Shown here one piece after another: positions 54,824 to 63,041 of a DNA stretch of 64,000 nt. Under the pieces are notes generated by a model. That model was not told the origin of the DNA, did no database searches, and was given only the letters and a program-made list of their open reading frames with translations. Source of the DNA: an uncultured Aliiroseovarius sp. Its GTDB lineage: Bacteria > Pseudomonadota > Alphaproteobacteria > Rhodobacterales > Rhodobacteraceae. The DNA lies in assembly GCF_947497285.1 (NCBI RefSeq), contig NZ_CANMFT010000001.1:124001-188000 (forward strand), in the 5' to 3' direction. Every line of letters starts with the position of its first letter. The first letter of the stretch is position 1. Position numbers and translations under genes: made by a program.

Positions 54824-55659
54824 GACCGCCCCTCCGTATTTCCGGCGCGCGCGGCATCAAGCACTTCGGGATAGGGATAGTTCAATCCCAAAAGCTGGCG
54901 CATATCCGGGCTGGCCTGATCCAGGAAATCCTGCGGCAGCGCGGCGGGCATGTCCTCCATCGGCTTTACCCATTTCGGCAGGTATTGGATCAGGATGGCG
55001 CTGCGGTCGTGATCCGCCTTGTTCGGCATCGCGCAATGCCAAGTGACGCCGTAAAACAGCGCAACGTCGCCGGGCTGTCCGGTCATGCGTTCACACTTGT
55101 CGTAGAAACGATCTTCGGCGGTTGGGTATCGTAATTCCCGTTGCGATCCAGGCACATAGCCGGTCGCGCCGCTTTCTTCGGTGAACGGATCAAGCAGAAC
55201 TGAAACCTGCGCATTCATGGGAAACGACCCGTTCAGGCCAACCGGATGGGTTTCGGGTTTGTGAAAGTCCCAATAGGGGTAATCCACATGCGGTTCCTGC
55301 CCGGGACCACCCGGCAAAATGCGGTTGGCCGCGATTGATCCCATGATGAATTCAGTGCCCAGAAAGGCGCGCAGGACATCCATCAAGACCGGATGCGACG
55401 CCATGCGCGAAAAGACTGCCCCCTTTGCCAACAAGTTCCAAACCCGGCGTTGCAGGTCCAGCTTGCCAGCGTCTTCAGCGGCTCCCTGAAAATGCGTTAC
55501 CTTCTCGGCGGCACTTTCCGAGTGGGCCATGACAATGGCACGCGCCTCGGCGATTTCTTCGGGCGTGAACAGGCCTGAAATACCGACGGCCCCGCCGCCA
55601 TGTAGCAGTTCCTGAACAATTTCGGCGGGGTTGGCTGTCTGAGCGGTGTAGCGTTTCAT
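54820..55659 (-). CDS. Phytanoyl-CoA dioxygenase-family oxygenase
   Basis: A 279-residue Fe(II)/2-oxoglutarate-dependent oxygenase. The iron triad is H124-x-D126 (EPHVDYPYW) and H208 (VTWHCAMP), and R219 is placed to bind 2-oxoglutarate. ATG 55659 shares its first base with the iolD stop. It is sandwiched between iolD and iolC, which is not part of the textbook pathway. Hydroxylation or O-demethylation of a modified inositol is a reasonable inference. Confidence 0.82.
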   Translation of the reverse strand: MKRYTAQTANPAEIVQELLHGGGAVGISGLFTPEEIAEARAIVMAHSESAAEKVTHFQGAAEDAGKLDLQRRVWNLLAKGAVFSRMASHPVLMDVLRAFLGTEFIMGSIAANRILPGGPGQEPHVDYPYWDFHKPETHPVGLNGSFPMNAQVSVLLDPFTEESGATGYVPGSQRELRYPTAEDRFYDKCERMTGQPGDVALFYGVTWHCAMPNKADHDRSAILIQYLPKWVKPMEDMPAALPQDFLDQASPDMRQLLGLNYPYPEVLDAARAGNTEGRS

Positions 55660-57527
55660 CACACGCCCTTGCGCTGTTTGGAGCGGCTGCTTTCCCAGTC
55701 CTCATGTGCGGCGCGAACGCGGTCGCTGTCGGTGATATGGGGGGTGCCGACCTCCCACCACGCGTGACCTTCGGTGGTCCAGCCTTCGTAGGCATCGACC
55801 TTCATGACGATGACATGGGTGCGGTCCGACGCCTTCGCGCGACTGAAAGCTTCGCCCAACTCACTGGGGTTCGACACGGTTTCGGCAATCGCCCCTTGTG
55901 ATGCTGCATGTGCTTCGAAGTCGACGCCAAAAGGCGCAGGGATGGTCGGGCAATCGGCGATCAGGTTGTTGAAGCTTTCGTTGCCGGTGTTGTTTTGCAG
56001 CTTGTTGATCACCGCAAATCCACCGTTGTCCAGCACAAGGATGATCAGCTTTTTCCGGCTCAGGACCGACGAATAGATGTCCGAGTTCATCATCAAGTAA
56101 GACCCGTCACCGATGAAGACGATCGTGTCCTTGTCGGGCTCTTGTTCTGATTGCGCGATGCGCGCGCCCCATGCGCCAGATATTTCGTATCCCATGCAGG
56201 AAAACCCGAATTCGACATCCACCGTGCCGATGTCCAGTGTGCGCCAGTTGGCGGTAACTTCGGCAGGCAACCCGCCCGCTGCGGCCACCACGCGGTCGCG
56301 CGGATCGCACAGATCGTTCACAACACCGATGGCCTGCGCATAAGAATTCGGGCGGTTGCCGTGGGACACATTGGCGGCCACATAATCATCCCACGCCCGC
56401 CGCTTGTCCTGCGCAGTAGTGACCCAAGCGGCAGGGGCGGCGTAGTCCAAAGCATCGGTCAAGGCGGTCAGCGACAGTTTTGCGTCGCCTACCACTGGCA
56501 GGGACATATGCTTGGCCGCGTCGTGGCGGGCGGCATTCACCGATATGAATTGCGCGTCCTTAGCAAAGGCTGTCCACGACCCGGTGGTGAAATCCTGAAG
56601 CCGCGTGCCAACAGCGACGATCACATCCGCCGTTTCGGCAATCGCATTGGCGCTGTCCGATCCGGTGACACCGATTGGGCCAATGTTCAACGGGTGGGTC
56701 GCCAGCATGTTCGCGCGGCCCGCGATGGTTTCAACGACAGGGATTTGGTGGGCTTCGGCAAACGCGGTCAATTCCGCCACCGCACGCGAATATTGCACGC
56801 CTCCGCCGGCGATGATCATCGGGCGTTTCGCACCCGCGAGCGTTGCGGTCGCATCTGCGACCTCATCCGCATCCGGGGATTGGCGGCGGATGCGGTGGAC
56901 TTTCTTTTCAAAAAACACTGTCGGGTAATCATAAGTCCAACCCTGCACATCCTGCGGCAGCCCCAAAAAGGCCGGGCCGCAATCGGCCGGGTCCAGCATC
57001 GTGGCAATCGCGGCTGGCAGCGACTGGATCACCTGCGCCGGGTGCGTGATCCGGTCCCAATACCGCACGACAGGTTTGAAGGCGTCATTCACGCCAAAGG
57101 TCGGGTCGTTGAAGTTCTCCATCTGCTGCAAGACCGGGTCGGGCAGGCGGGTCAGGAACGTGTCCCCGCACAATAGCAGCATGGGCAACCGGTTCGCATG
57201 GGCCAAAGCCGCACTGGTCAACAGGTTCGACGTGCCCGGCCCGGCACTTGCCGTGCAGAACATGAACCGTTGGCGCAGCCATTGCTTTGCATACCCGGCG
57301 GCGGCGAATCCCATGCTTTGTTCATTTTGCCCACGATACAGCGGCAGGTCGTCTTGCGCCCCGTGCAACGCCTCGCCCAAGCAGGTGACATTGCCATGCC
57401 CGAAGATGCCGAAACCGCCGCCACACAGACGCATTTCCTGCCCGTCAACCTCGATGAACTGGTTGGAAAGCCAACGGATAATCGCCTGCGCCGTGGTCAA
57501 GCGGATGGTGTCTTGTGTCGGTGTCAT
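55659..57527 (-). CDS. iolD: 3D-(3,5/4)-trihydroxycyclohexane-1,2-dione hydrolase
   Basis: A thiamine-diphosphate enzyme of 622 residues that opens the inositol-derived ring. The N-terminal domain starts RLTTAQAIIRWLSNQF and contains GHGNVTCLGEAL; the TPP-binding segment is GDGSYLMMNSDIY, and NNTGNESFNNL is IolD-like. An open frame extends upstream to 58736 but belongs to the opposite strand gene; ATG 57527 gives the normal length. First gene of the leftward operon, 80 bp from the LacI operator. Confidence 0.9.
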   Translation of the reverse strand: MTPTQDTIRLTTAQAIIRWLSNQFIEVDGQEMRLCGGGFGIFGHGNVTCLGEALHGAQDDLPLYRGQNEQSMGFAAAGYAKQWLRQRFMFCTASAGPGTSNLLTSAALAHANRLPMLLLCGDTFLTRLPDPVLQQMENFNDPTFGVNDAFKPVVRYWDRITHPAQVIQSLPAAIATMLDPADCGPAFLGLPQDVQGWTYDYPTVFFEKKVHRIRRQSPDADEVADATATLAGAKRPMIIAGGGVQYSRAVAELTAFAEAHQIPVVETIAGRANMLATHPLNIGPIGVTGSDSANAIAETADVIVAVGTRLQDFTTGSWTAFAKDAQFISVNAARHDAAKHMSLPVVGDAKLSLTALTDALDYAAPAAWVTTAQDKRRAWDDYVAANVSHGNRPNSYAQAIGVVNDLCDPRDRVVAAAGGLPAEVTANWRTLDIGTVDVEFGFSCMGYEISGAWGARIAQSEQEPDKDTIVFIGDGSYLMMNSDIYSSVLSRKKLIILVLDNGGFAVINKLQNNTGNESFNNLIADCPTIPAPFGVDFEAHAASQGAIAETVSNPSELGEAFSRAKASDRTHVIVMKVDAYEGWTTEGHAWWEVGTPHITDSDRVRAAHEDWESSRSKQRKGV

Positions 57528-57606
57528 GTCAACGCGAACCTTTCCGGGAAAATTCGACCCTGTGCCGAATGCAGCTTGCGAGATTTCGATTCCCAAGATA
57601 CAAGTT

Positions 57607-57622
57607 TTGCAACCGGTTGCAA
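57607..57622. promoter_or_regulatory. LacI-type operator between divergent iol arms
   Basis: ttgcaaccggttgcaa is a perfect 16-bp palindrome located between iolD (leftward) and the rightward dehydrogenase, 29 bp before the latter start. An identical copy is at 61897. Confidence 0.88.
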
Positions 57623-57650
57623 ACTGTATTTCAAAATGGAAGGCAGCATC

Positions 57651-58754
57651 ATGACCCAGATCGGGATCGGCATCCTTGGTGGTGGCTATATGGGCAAAGC
57701 CCACGCTGTCGCCATGTCCGCGGTTGGCGCGGTGTTTGATACCGGGCTGCGGCCTCGGCTGGAAATGGTCTGCGCCTCGACCCTTGAAAGCGCTGAACGA
57801 TACCGCGCGGCCTATGGCTTCGCGCGCGCCACCGATGATTGGCGCGCGCTGGTCAATGACCCGAATGTCGAGGCGATCGTGATTGCCACACCACAAGAAA
57901 CCCACCGCACTGTCGCGGAAGCCGCCTTTGCTCTGGGCAAGCCGGTGTTCTGTGAAAAGCCTCTGGGCGCCTCGTTGGATGACAGCCGTGCCATGGTCGC
58001 TGCCGCCGAAGCGTCGGGTGCGGCCAATATGGTTGGCTTCAACTATATTCGCACCCCGGCCAGCCAGTTCGCGCGCCAACTGATTGCGGACGGAGAGATT
58101 GGCGACGTCACTTGGTTTCGCGGCGAACACACCGAAGATTTCTATGCCGACCCCGAAGCGCCCGCGACGTGGCGCACCACGGGCGAGGCGAACGGAACAA
58201 TGGGCGACCTTGCCCCACACATGATCAACGCGGCGCTCGCCTTGTTGGGGCCGATCACGCGCGTGATGGCAACCGTCGAAACGGTGCATGCCACCCGACC
58301 CGGCGGGGACGTTACGAATGACGACCACGCCCAGATGATGTGCCGGTTTGAAAACGGCGCGATGGGTCAGATGTATTTCAGCCGCATCGCGACGGGGCGC
58401 AAGATGGGTTATGCCTATGAAATCACGGGCACCAAGGGCGCGATCCGCTTTGACCAGGAAGATCAGAATGCGATCTGGCTGTATCGGATGGAGGGGCCTG
58501 AAGCCACGCGCGGCTTTACCAAGATCCTGGCCGGCCCGGCGCATCCAGACTACCTTCCGTTCTGTCAGGGGCCGGGGCATGGCACTGGTTACCAAGACCA
58601 GATCATCATCGAGGCACGCGATTTTCTTGCCGCGATTGAAACCGGAAAACCCGTTTGGCCAACATTCCGTGATGGGATGGAGGTGAACCGCGTGATCGCG
58701 GCCGCCATGACCTCGTCCCGCGATGAGGCTTGGCAAGATATCGAAACGTTCTGA
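57651..58754 (+). CDS. Gfo/Idh/MocA-family dehydrogenase
   Basis: A 367-residue NAD(P)-dependent oxidoreductase. GILGGGYMGKAH gives the cofactor motif at 10-15, FCEKPLG the catalytic lysine and GDLAPHMINAAL the D-x3-H pair. ATG 57651 is preceded by GGAAGG; the open frame upstream runs through the operator and iolD. Likely acts on another inositol stereoisomer or inosose (IolX/IolW-like role). Confidence 0.83.
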   Translation: MTQIGIGILGGGYMGKAHAVAMSAVGAVFDTGLRPRLEMVCASTLESAERYRAAYGFARATDDWRALVNDPNVEAIVIATPQETHRTVAEAAFALGKPVFCEKPLGASLDDSRAMVAAAEASGAANMVGFNYIRTPASQFARQLIADGEIGDVTWFRGEHTEDFYADPEAPATWRTTGEANGTMGDLAPHMINAALALLGPITRVMATVETVHATRPGGDVTNDDHAQMMCRFENGAMGQMYFSRIATGRKMGYAYEITGTKGAIRFDQEDQNAIWLYRMEGPEATRGFTKILAGPAHPDYLPFCQGPGHGTGYQDQIIIEARDFLAAIETGKPVWPTFRDGMEVNRVIAAAMTSSRDEAWQDIETF

Positions 58755-58773
58755 GCATCAGAAAGGCACTTGG

Positions 58774-59667
58774 ATGACAATCAGAATTGGCAATGCGCCC
58801 TGTTCGTGGGGTGTGGAATTCGCGCAAGACCCGCGCAATCCCAGCTGGCAATCGGTCCTCAAGGACTGCGCTGCAGCGGGTTATAAGGGCATTGAACTGG
58901 GGCCTGTGGGCTTCATGCCCGAAGACCCTGCCGTGCTTGGCGAGGTGTTGGTGAAGCATGAACTGGAGCTGATCGGCGGCGTGGTATTCCGCGCCTATCA
59001 CGACCCTGACGCTTGGGAAGACGTGCTAGACGCAACGCACCGCACCGCGCGCGCATTGAAGGCGCATGGGGCGGAGCATCTTGTGCTGATCGATTCAATA
59101 TCGCCACGCCGTGCGCCGACGGCGGGTCGCGCTGACATGGCCGAACAGATGGACAAGGCTGAATGGACAGCCTATCGCGACCGCATCGCAGAAAGCGCGC
59201 GGATTGGGGCCGAGGAATATGGGCTGACGGTCGGCATCCACGCCCATGCCGCAGGCTTCATGGATTTCGAACCAGAGCTGGAACGGCTGCTGGATGAAGT
59301 GGATGAGAAGATCCTGAAGATCTGCTTCGACACAGGGCACCATTCTTATGCCGGTTTTGACCCGGTGGCGTTCATGAAACGCCACATGGATCGCATCTCG
59401 TATATGCACTTCAAGGATATTGATCCAAATGTGAAAGCCGACGTGATCGAGAAGCGCACCGGGTTCTATGACGCCTGCGGGCAGGGGATTTTCTGCAATC
59501 TGGGCGACGGCGACGTCGACTTCCCAGCGGTGCGGCAAGTGTTGTTGGACGCTGGGTTCCAAGGTTGGTGCACGGTCGAACAGGACTGCGACCCTACGCT
59601 TGATCCCGACCCGGTGGGTGATGCGCGGATCAATCTCGAATACCTTGAATCTATTGGCTTTAGTTGA
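58774..59667 (+). CDS. iolE: Inosose dehydratase (IolE-like)
   Basis: A 297-residue xylose-isomerase-like TIM barrel. NAPCSWGVEFAQDP at the N-terminus is characteristic of IolE. Metal-site segments are CFDTGHHSYAG, MHFKDID and CTVEQDCDPT. It should dehydrate scyllo-inosose to the dione used by IolD. ATG 58774 is chosen by its conserved N-terminus, 20 bases after the previous stop; GAAAGG precedes it. Confidence 0.82.
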   Translation: MTIRIGNAPCSWGVEFAQDPRNPSWQSVLKDCAAAGYKGIELGPVGFMPEDPAVLGEVLVKHELELIGGVVFRAYHDPDAWEDVLDATHRTARALKAHGAEHLVLIDSISPRRAPTAGRADMAEQMDKAEWTAYRDRIAESARIGAEEYGLTVGIHAHAAGFMDFEPELERLLDEVDEKILKICFDTGHHSYAGFDPVAFMKRHMDRISYMHFKDIDPNVKADVIEKRTGFYDACGQGIFCNLGDGDVDFPAVRQVLLDAGFQGWCTVEQDCDPTLDPDPVGDARINLEYLESIGFS

Positions 59668-59679
59668 GGAAATCATCTC

Positions 59680-60813
59680 ATGGCAAAACTGAAATGGGGC
59701 ATGATTGGCGGCGGTGAAGGCAGCCAGATTGGACCAGCGCATCGCCTTGGTGCGCAGGCGGATGGGCTGTTTGAACTTGCCGCCGGTGCGTTGGATCATC
59801 GCCCCGATGTGGGGCGCGATTATGCGCAACGTCTGGGCGTGGCTGCGGACCGCGCATATGGCAACTGGCAGGAAATGCTGGCGGGTGAGAAAGACCGCGA
59901 AGACCGCGTTGATCTGGTCACTGTGGCAACGCCCAACGCGACGCATTTCGAGATCACAAAAGCCTTTCTTGAGGGTGGGTTCAACGTGCTGTGCGAAAAG
60001 CCGATGACCATGAGCGTGGACGAGGGCGAAGAGATCGTCCGCGTGGCCCAGGCGACCGGGAAAATCTGCGCCGTGAACTACTGCTACTCCGCCTATCCGA
60101 TGGTCCGCCAAGCGCGCGCGATGGTGCGTGCGGGCGAGCTCGGCAAGGTGCGTCTGGTCGTTACGAATTTCAGCCACGGTCATCACGGCGACGCGACTGA
60201 CGCGGACAATCCGCGGGTGCGCTGGCGCTATGATCCGGCGATGGCGGGCGTGTCCGGGCAGTTTGCCGATTGCGGCATCCACGCAATGCACATGGCCGGG
60301 TTCATTTGTGACGATGAGGTCGAAAGACTGTCGGCCGATTTCGCCTCGACCATTGCCAGCCGCGAATTGGAAGATGACGCGATGGTCAATTTCCGCATGG
60401 CTGGTGGCACGGTTGGGCGGCTGTGGACGTCGTCGGTTGCGATCGGGCGTCAGCATGGGTTTGATATTCAGGTGTTTGGCGAAACTGGTGGTCTGCGCTG
60501 GGCGTCGGAGCAGCCCAACCAGTTGATTTATACACCTGTCGGGGGCCGCACTCAGATCATCGAAAAGGGCGAGGGTGGATTGCATGAAGAGGCGCAACGC
60601 CTGTCGCGCGTGGCAATCGCCCATCCCGAAGGCTTCCCGCTGGCTGTGGCAAACATCTATTGCGATCTGGCTGATGCGATCCGGGGCGAAACCCGCGATG
60701 GGCTGCCCAATGCGTCCGACGGCGTGCGGTCAATGGCGGCCGTGCATGCGGCTGTGGCCTCGGCGAAGGCTGACGGCGCGTGGCTGGACGCGCGTCCACC
60801 AATGTTTCGCTAG
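59680..60813 (+). CDS. Gfo/Idh/MocA-family dehydrogenase
   Basis: A 377-residue oxidoreductase. MIGGGEGSQIG forms the cofactor loop, LCEKPMTMS holds the catalytic lysine, and ADCGIHAMHMAGF the D/H pair. The ribosome site GAGGAAA precedes ATG 59680, 13 bases after iolE. It is the third member of the family in this region, giving the operon capacity for several cyclitols. Its stop overlaps that of the convergent LacI gene. Confidence 0.83.
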   Translation: MAKLKWGMIGGGEGSQIGPAHRLGAQADGLFELAAGALDHRPDVGRDYAQRLGVAADRAYGNWQEMLAGEKDREDRVDLVTVATPNATHFEITKAFLEGGFNVLCEKPMTMSVDEGEEIVRVAQATGKICAVNYCYSAYPMVRQARAMVRAGELGKVRLVVTNFSHGHHGDATDADNPRVRWRYDPAMAGVSGQFADCGIHAMHMAGFICDDEVERLSADFASTIASRELEDDAMVNFRMAGGTVGRLWTSSVAIGRQHGFDIQVFGETGGLRWASEQPNQLIYTPVGGRTQIIEKGEGGLHEEAQRLSRVAIAHPEGFPLAVANIYCDLADAIRGETRDGLPNASDGVRSMAAVHAAVASAKADGAWLDARPPMFR

Positions 60814-61814
60814 GATTTGAGGACGGGGCGCAGGGTGCCCCGTTCAACCACAGAACACGGGAAAATCCGCGCCTCGGGATACCGGTCGGGTTCGTCCAGC
60901 ATCGCGACCATCAGTTCGATGGAGGAGGTCACAATCTGACGGATCGGTTGATGGATCGTGGTCAGGTTGATGTTCTCCCATTGGGCCATTTCCATGTCGT
61001 TCAGACCGATGATGCCGATGTCGTCAGGGACCGCCAGGCCGCTGTCGATCACGGCAGACAGCGCCCCGATTGACAAAACATCGTCACCGCAGAAATAGGC
61101 CTGTGCTGGCGTGTCTTTCAGAAGCCGCAACATCTCGCGCCGACCTGCGTCAAAGGAATAGGCATCGGCATAGGAAAAGCTGGTGCGGATACCCGGATGG
61201 GTCGACATTTCCGTCATGAAACCGGACAGCCGGTCTTGCGTCGATGTCGCACTTTCCGGCCCGCCCAGAAAGGCCACGTGATCATAGCCACGGTCGACCA
61301 GGCAGCGTGCCGCCATGCGACCACATTCGACGTTGTCGATGCCAACCACATGCACCTGCGGCGCGGACGAATACCTGCCAAAGGAATGCACCACCGGCAC
61401 GCCTGCATCACGAAATGCCTTGGCGAAGCCCGGAGGAAGGGTGGACGAGGCAACGACCACCCCATCGACCGAGTATTGGCGCAGCATGCGGACCGATTGT
61501 TCCGGGTCGACCTCGTCGGTCAGATTGACCAGCAGGGGGCGCAGCCCGCGGTCCTGCAGGCCCCGTGTGAACAGGTCGAACACCTGCAGAAAGATCGGGT
61601 TGTGAAAGTTGTTGGACACCAAGCCAATCAGCTTTGTGCGCCCGGTTGTCAGCGACGACGCCAGCGCATTCGGGCTGTAGCCCAGCTCGCGCGCGGCCTT
61701 TTCGACCTTGCGCCGCATCTTGTCGGACACCGACGCCCCGTTGGTGAAGGTGCGTGACACCGCCGAGCGGGAAACCCCGGCGCGTTCTGCAACCTCTTTC
61801 AACGTGACGGCCAT
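60810..61814 (-). CDS. LacI-family repressor of the inositol-type region
   Basis: A 334-residue regulator. The helix-turn-helix is VTLKEVAERAGVSRSAVSRTF, the hinge LGYSPNALASSLTTGR, and the effector domain has YDHVAFLGGP and VPDDIGIIGLNDM. ATG 61814 gives the standard N-terminus; another in-frame ATG is at 61823. It is read away from the binding-protein gene. The two perfect palindromes at 57607 and 61897 are the obvious targets. Confidence 0.86.
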   Translation of the reverse strand: MAVTLKEVAERAGVSRSAVSRTFTNGASVSDKMRRKVEKAARELGYSPNALASSLTTGRTKLIGLVSNNFHNPIFLQVFDLFTRGLQDRGLRPLLVNLTDEVDPEQSVRMLRQYSVDGVVVASSTLPPGFAKAFRDAGVPVVHSFGRYSSAPQVHVVGIDNVECGRMAARCLVDRGYDHVAFLGGPESATSTQDRLSGFMTEMSTHPGIRTSFSYADAYSFDAGRREMLRLLKDTPAQAYFCGDDVLSIGALSAVIDSGLAVPDDIGIIGLNDMEMAQWENINLTTIHQPIRQIVTSSIELMVAMLDEPDRYPEARIFPCSVVERGTLRPVLKS

Positions 61815-61896
61815 GCATTGCATCCCAGGAAATTCTTGTTTCGAACCTTTTATCTGGTTTTCCAGACAGGTGCAGCATGAAATACCCCAACCCCTT

Positions 61897-61912
61897 TTGC
61901 AACCGGTTGCAA
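61897..61912. promoter_or_regulatory. LacI-type operator upstream of the importer
   Basis: ttgcaaccggttgcaa is identical to the palindrome at 57607. It lies 83 bp from the LacI gene start and 88 bp from the binding-protein gene start, so it can control the importer and the repressor itself. Confidence 0.88.
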
Positions 61913-62000
61913 AAATGCGCCAGATGTGCTTTACCTTGAGTCGGAGAGGCGGGGAGGACCGCCCTTTCGCCTAAAGACGGTGAACTTCTGGGAGGAAAAC

Positions 62001-62951
62001 ATGACTTCACTGATGAAAAAACTGGTGCTGGCTTCTGCCGTTGCCGCGGCGCCACTGATGGCTGCCACAAGCGCCTACGCGGACGGAGAGAAATACATTC
62101 TGGTCAGCCACGCGCCGGACAGTGACAGCTGGTGGAACACGATCAAGAACGGCATCGCCTTGGCTGGTGAGCAAATGGGCGTCGATGTCGAATACCGTAA
62201 CCCGCCAACAGGTGATCTGGCCGATATGGCGCGGATCATCGAACAGGCCGCAGCGTCCGGTCCGAACGGGATTATTACGACTCTGGCCGACTACGACGTG
62301 CTCAGCGGCCCGATCAAAGCGGCTGTCGACAGTGGCGTGGACGTGATCATCATGAACACGGGCACCCCTGATCAGGCCCGCGAAGTCGGCGCCCTGATGT
62401 ATGTCGGCCAGCCGGAATACGACGCAGGTCTTGCGGCTGGTGTTCGTGCAAAAGGTGACGGTGTGGGCAGCTTTCTGTGTGTGAACCACTACATCGTGCA
62501 ACCGTCGTCGCAAGAACGGTGTCAGGGCTTTGCTGACGGTCTGGGCATCGAACTGGGCGACCAGATGATCGATGCCGGGCAAGACCCCGCCGAGATCAAG
62601 AACCGTGTGCTGGCCTATCTGTCGGCCAACCCGGACACTGACGCGGTGCTGACGCTCGGACCGACCTCGGCGGACCCGACATTGCTGGCGTTAGAAGAAA
62701 ACGGCATGGCCGGTGACATCTATTTCGGCACGTTCGATCTGGGCGGAGAAATTGTCAAAGGCATCAAGTCTGGTGTGATCCAATGGGGCATCGACCAACA
62801 GCCCTTCCTGCAGGCCTATCTGCCGGTCGTGGTGATGACCAACTATCACCGCTATGGCGTGCTGCCGGGCAACAACATCAACTCGGGCCCCGGTTTCGTG
62901 ACCGCGGACGGGCTGACCAAGATCGAGGAATACGCGGGCGAATACCGCTAA
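62001..62951 (+). CDS. Sugar/cyclitol ABC transporter substrate-binding protein
   Basis: A 316-residue periplasmic binding protein of the ribose/inositol class. Signal peptide about 1-27 (MKKLVLASAVAAAPLMAA, cleavage after AYA). SHAPDSDSWWNTIKNGIALA and NHYIVQPSSQERCQGFADG are family-like, and LPVVVMTNYHRYG lies near the end. A consensus GGAGG ribosome site is present. It should deliver myo-inositol or a related cyclitol to the permease encoded next. Confidence 0.85.
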   Translation: MTSLMKKLVLASAVAAAPLMAATSAYADGEKYILVSHAPDSDSWWNTIKNGIALAGEQMGVDVEYRNPPTGDLADMARIIEQAAASGPNGIITTLADYDVLSGPIKAAVDSGVDVIIMNTGTPDQAREVGALMYVGQPEYDAGLAAGVRAKGDGVGSFLCVNHYIVQPSSQERCQGFADGLGIELGDQMIDAGQDPAEIKNRVLAYLSANPDTDAVLTLGPTSADPTLLALEENGMAGDIYFGTFDLGGEIVKGIKSGVIQWGIDQQPFLQAYLPVVVMTNYHRYGVLPGNNINSGPGFVTADGLTKIEEYAGEYR

Positions 62952-62965
62952 TCTTCTGTCCACAC

Positions 62966-62996
62966 GGGCGGCCAGAGCATTTTGGCCGCCCTTTTT
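62966..62996 (+). terminator. Hairpin with T-run after the binding-protein gene
   Basis: GGGCGGCCA at 62966-62974 pairs with TGGCCGCCC at 62983-62991 and is followed by TTTTT. It should terminate most transcripts, leaving reduced read-through into the permease gene. Confidence 0.85.
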
Positions 62997-63041
62997 GTCT
63001 CTTGAAACATCATGTCCTGACCAAGGACGTATGAGGCCATC

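Noticed and set aside
57528-58736. Upstream extension of iolD to more than 1000 codons
   Set aside because: The extension runs antisense to the rightward dehydrogenase and across the operator. ATG 57527 gives the normal IolD length and N-terminus.
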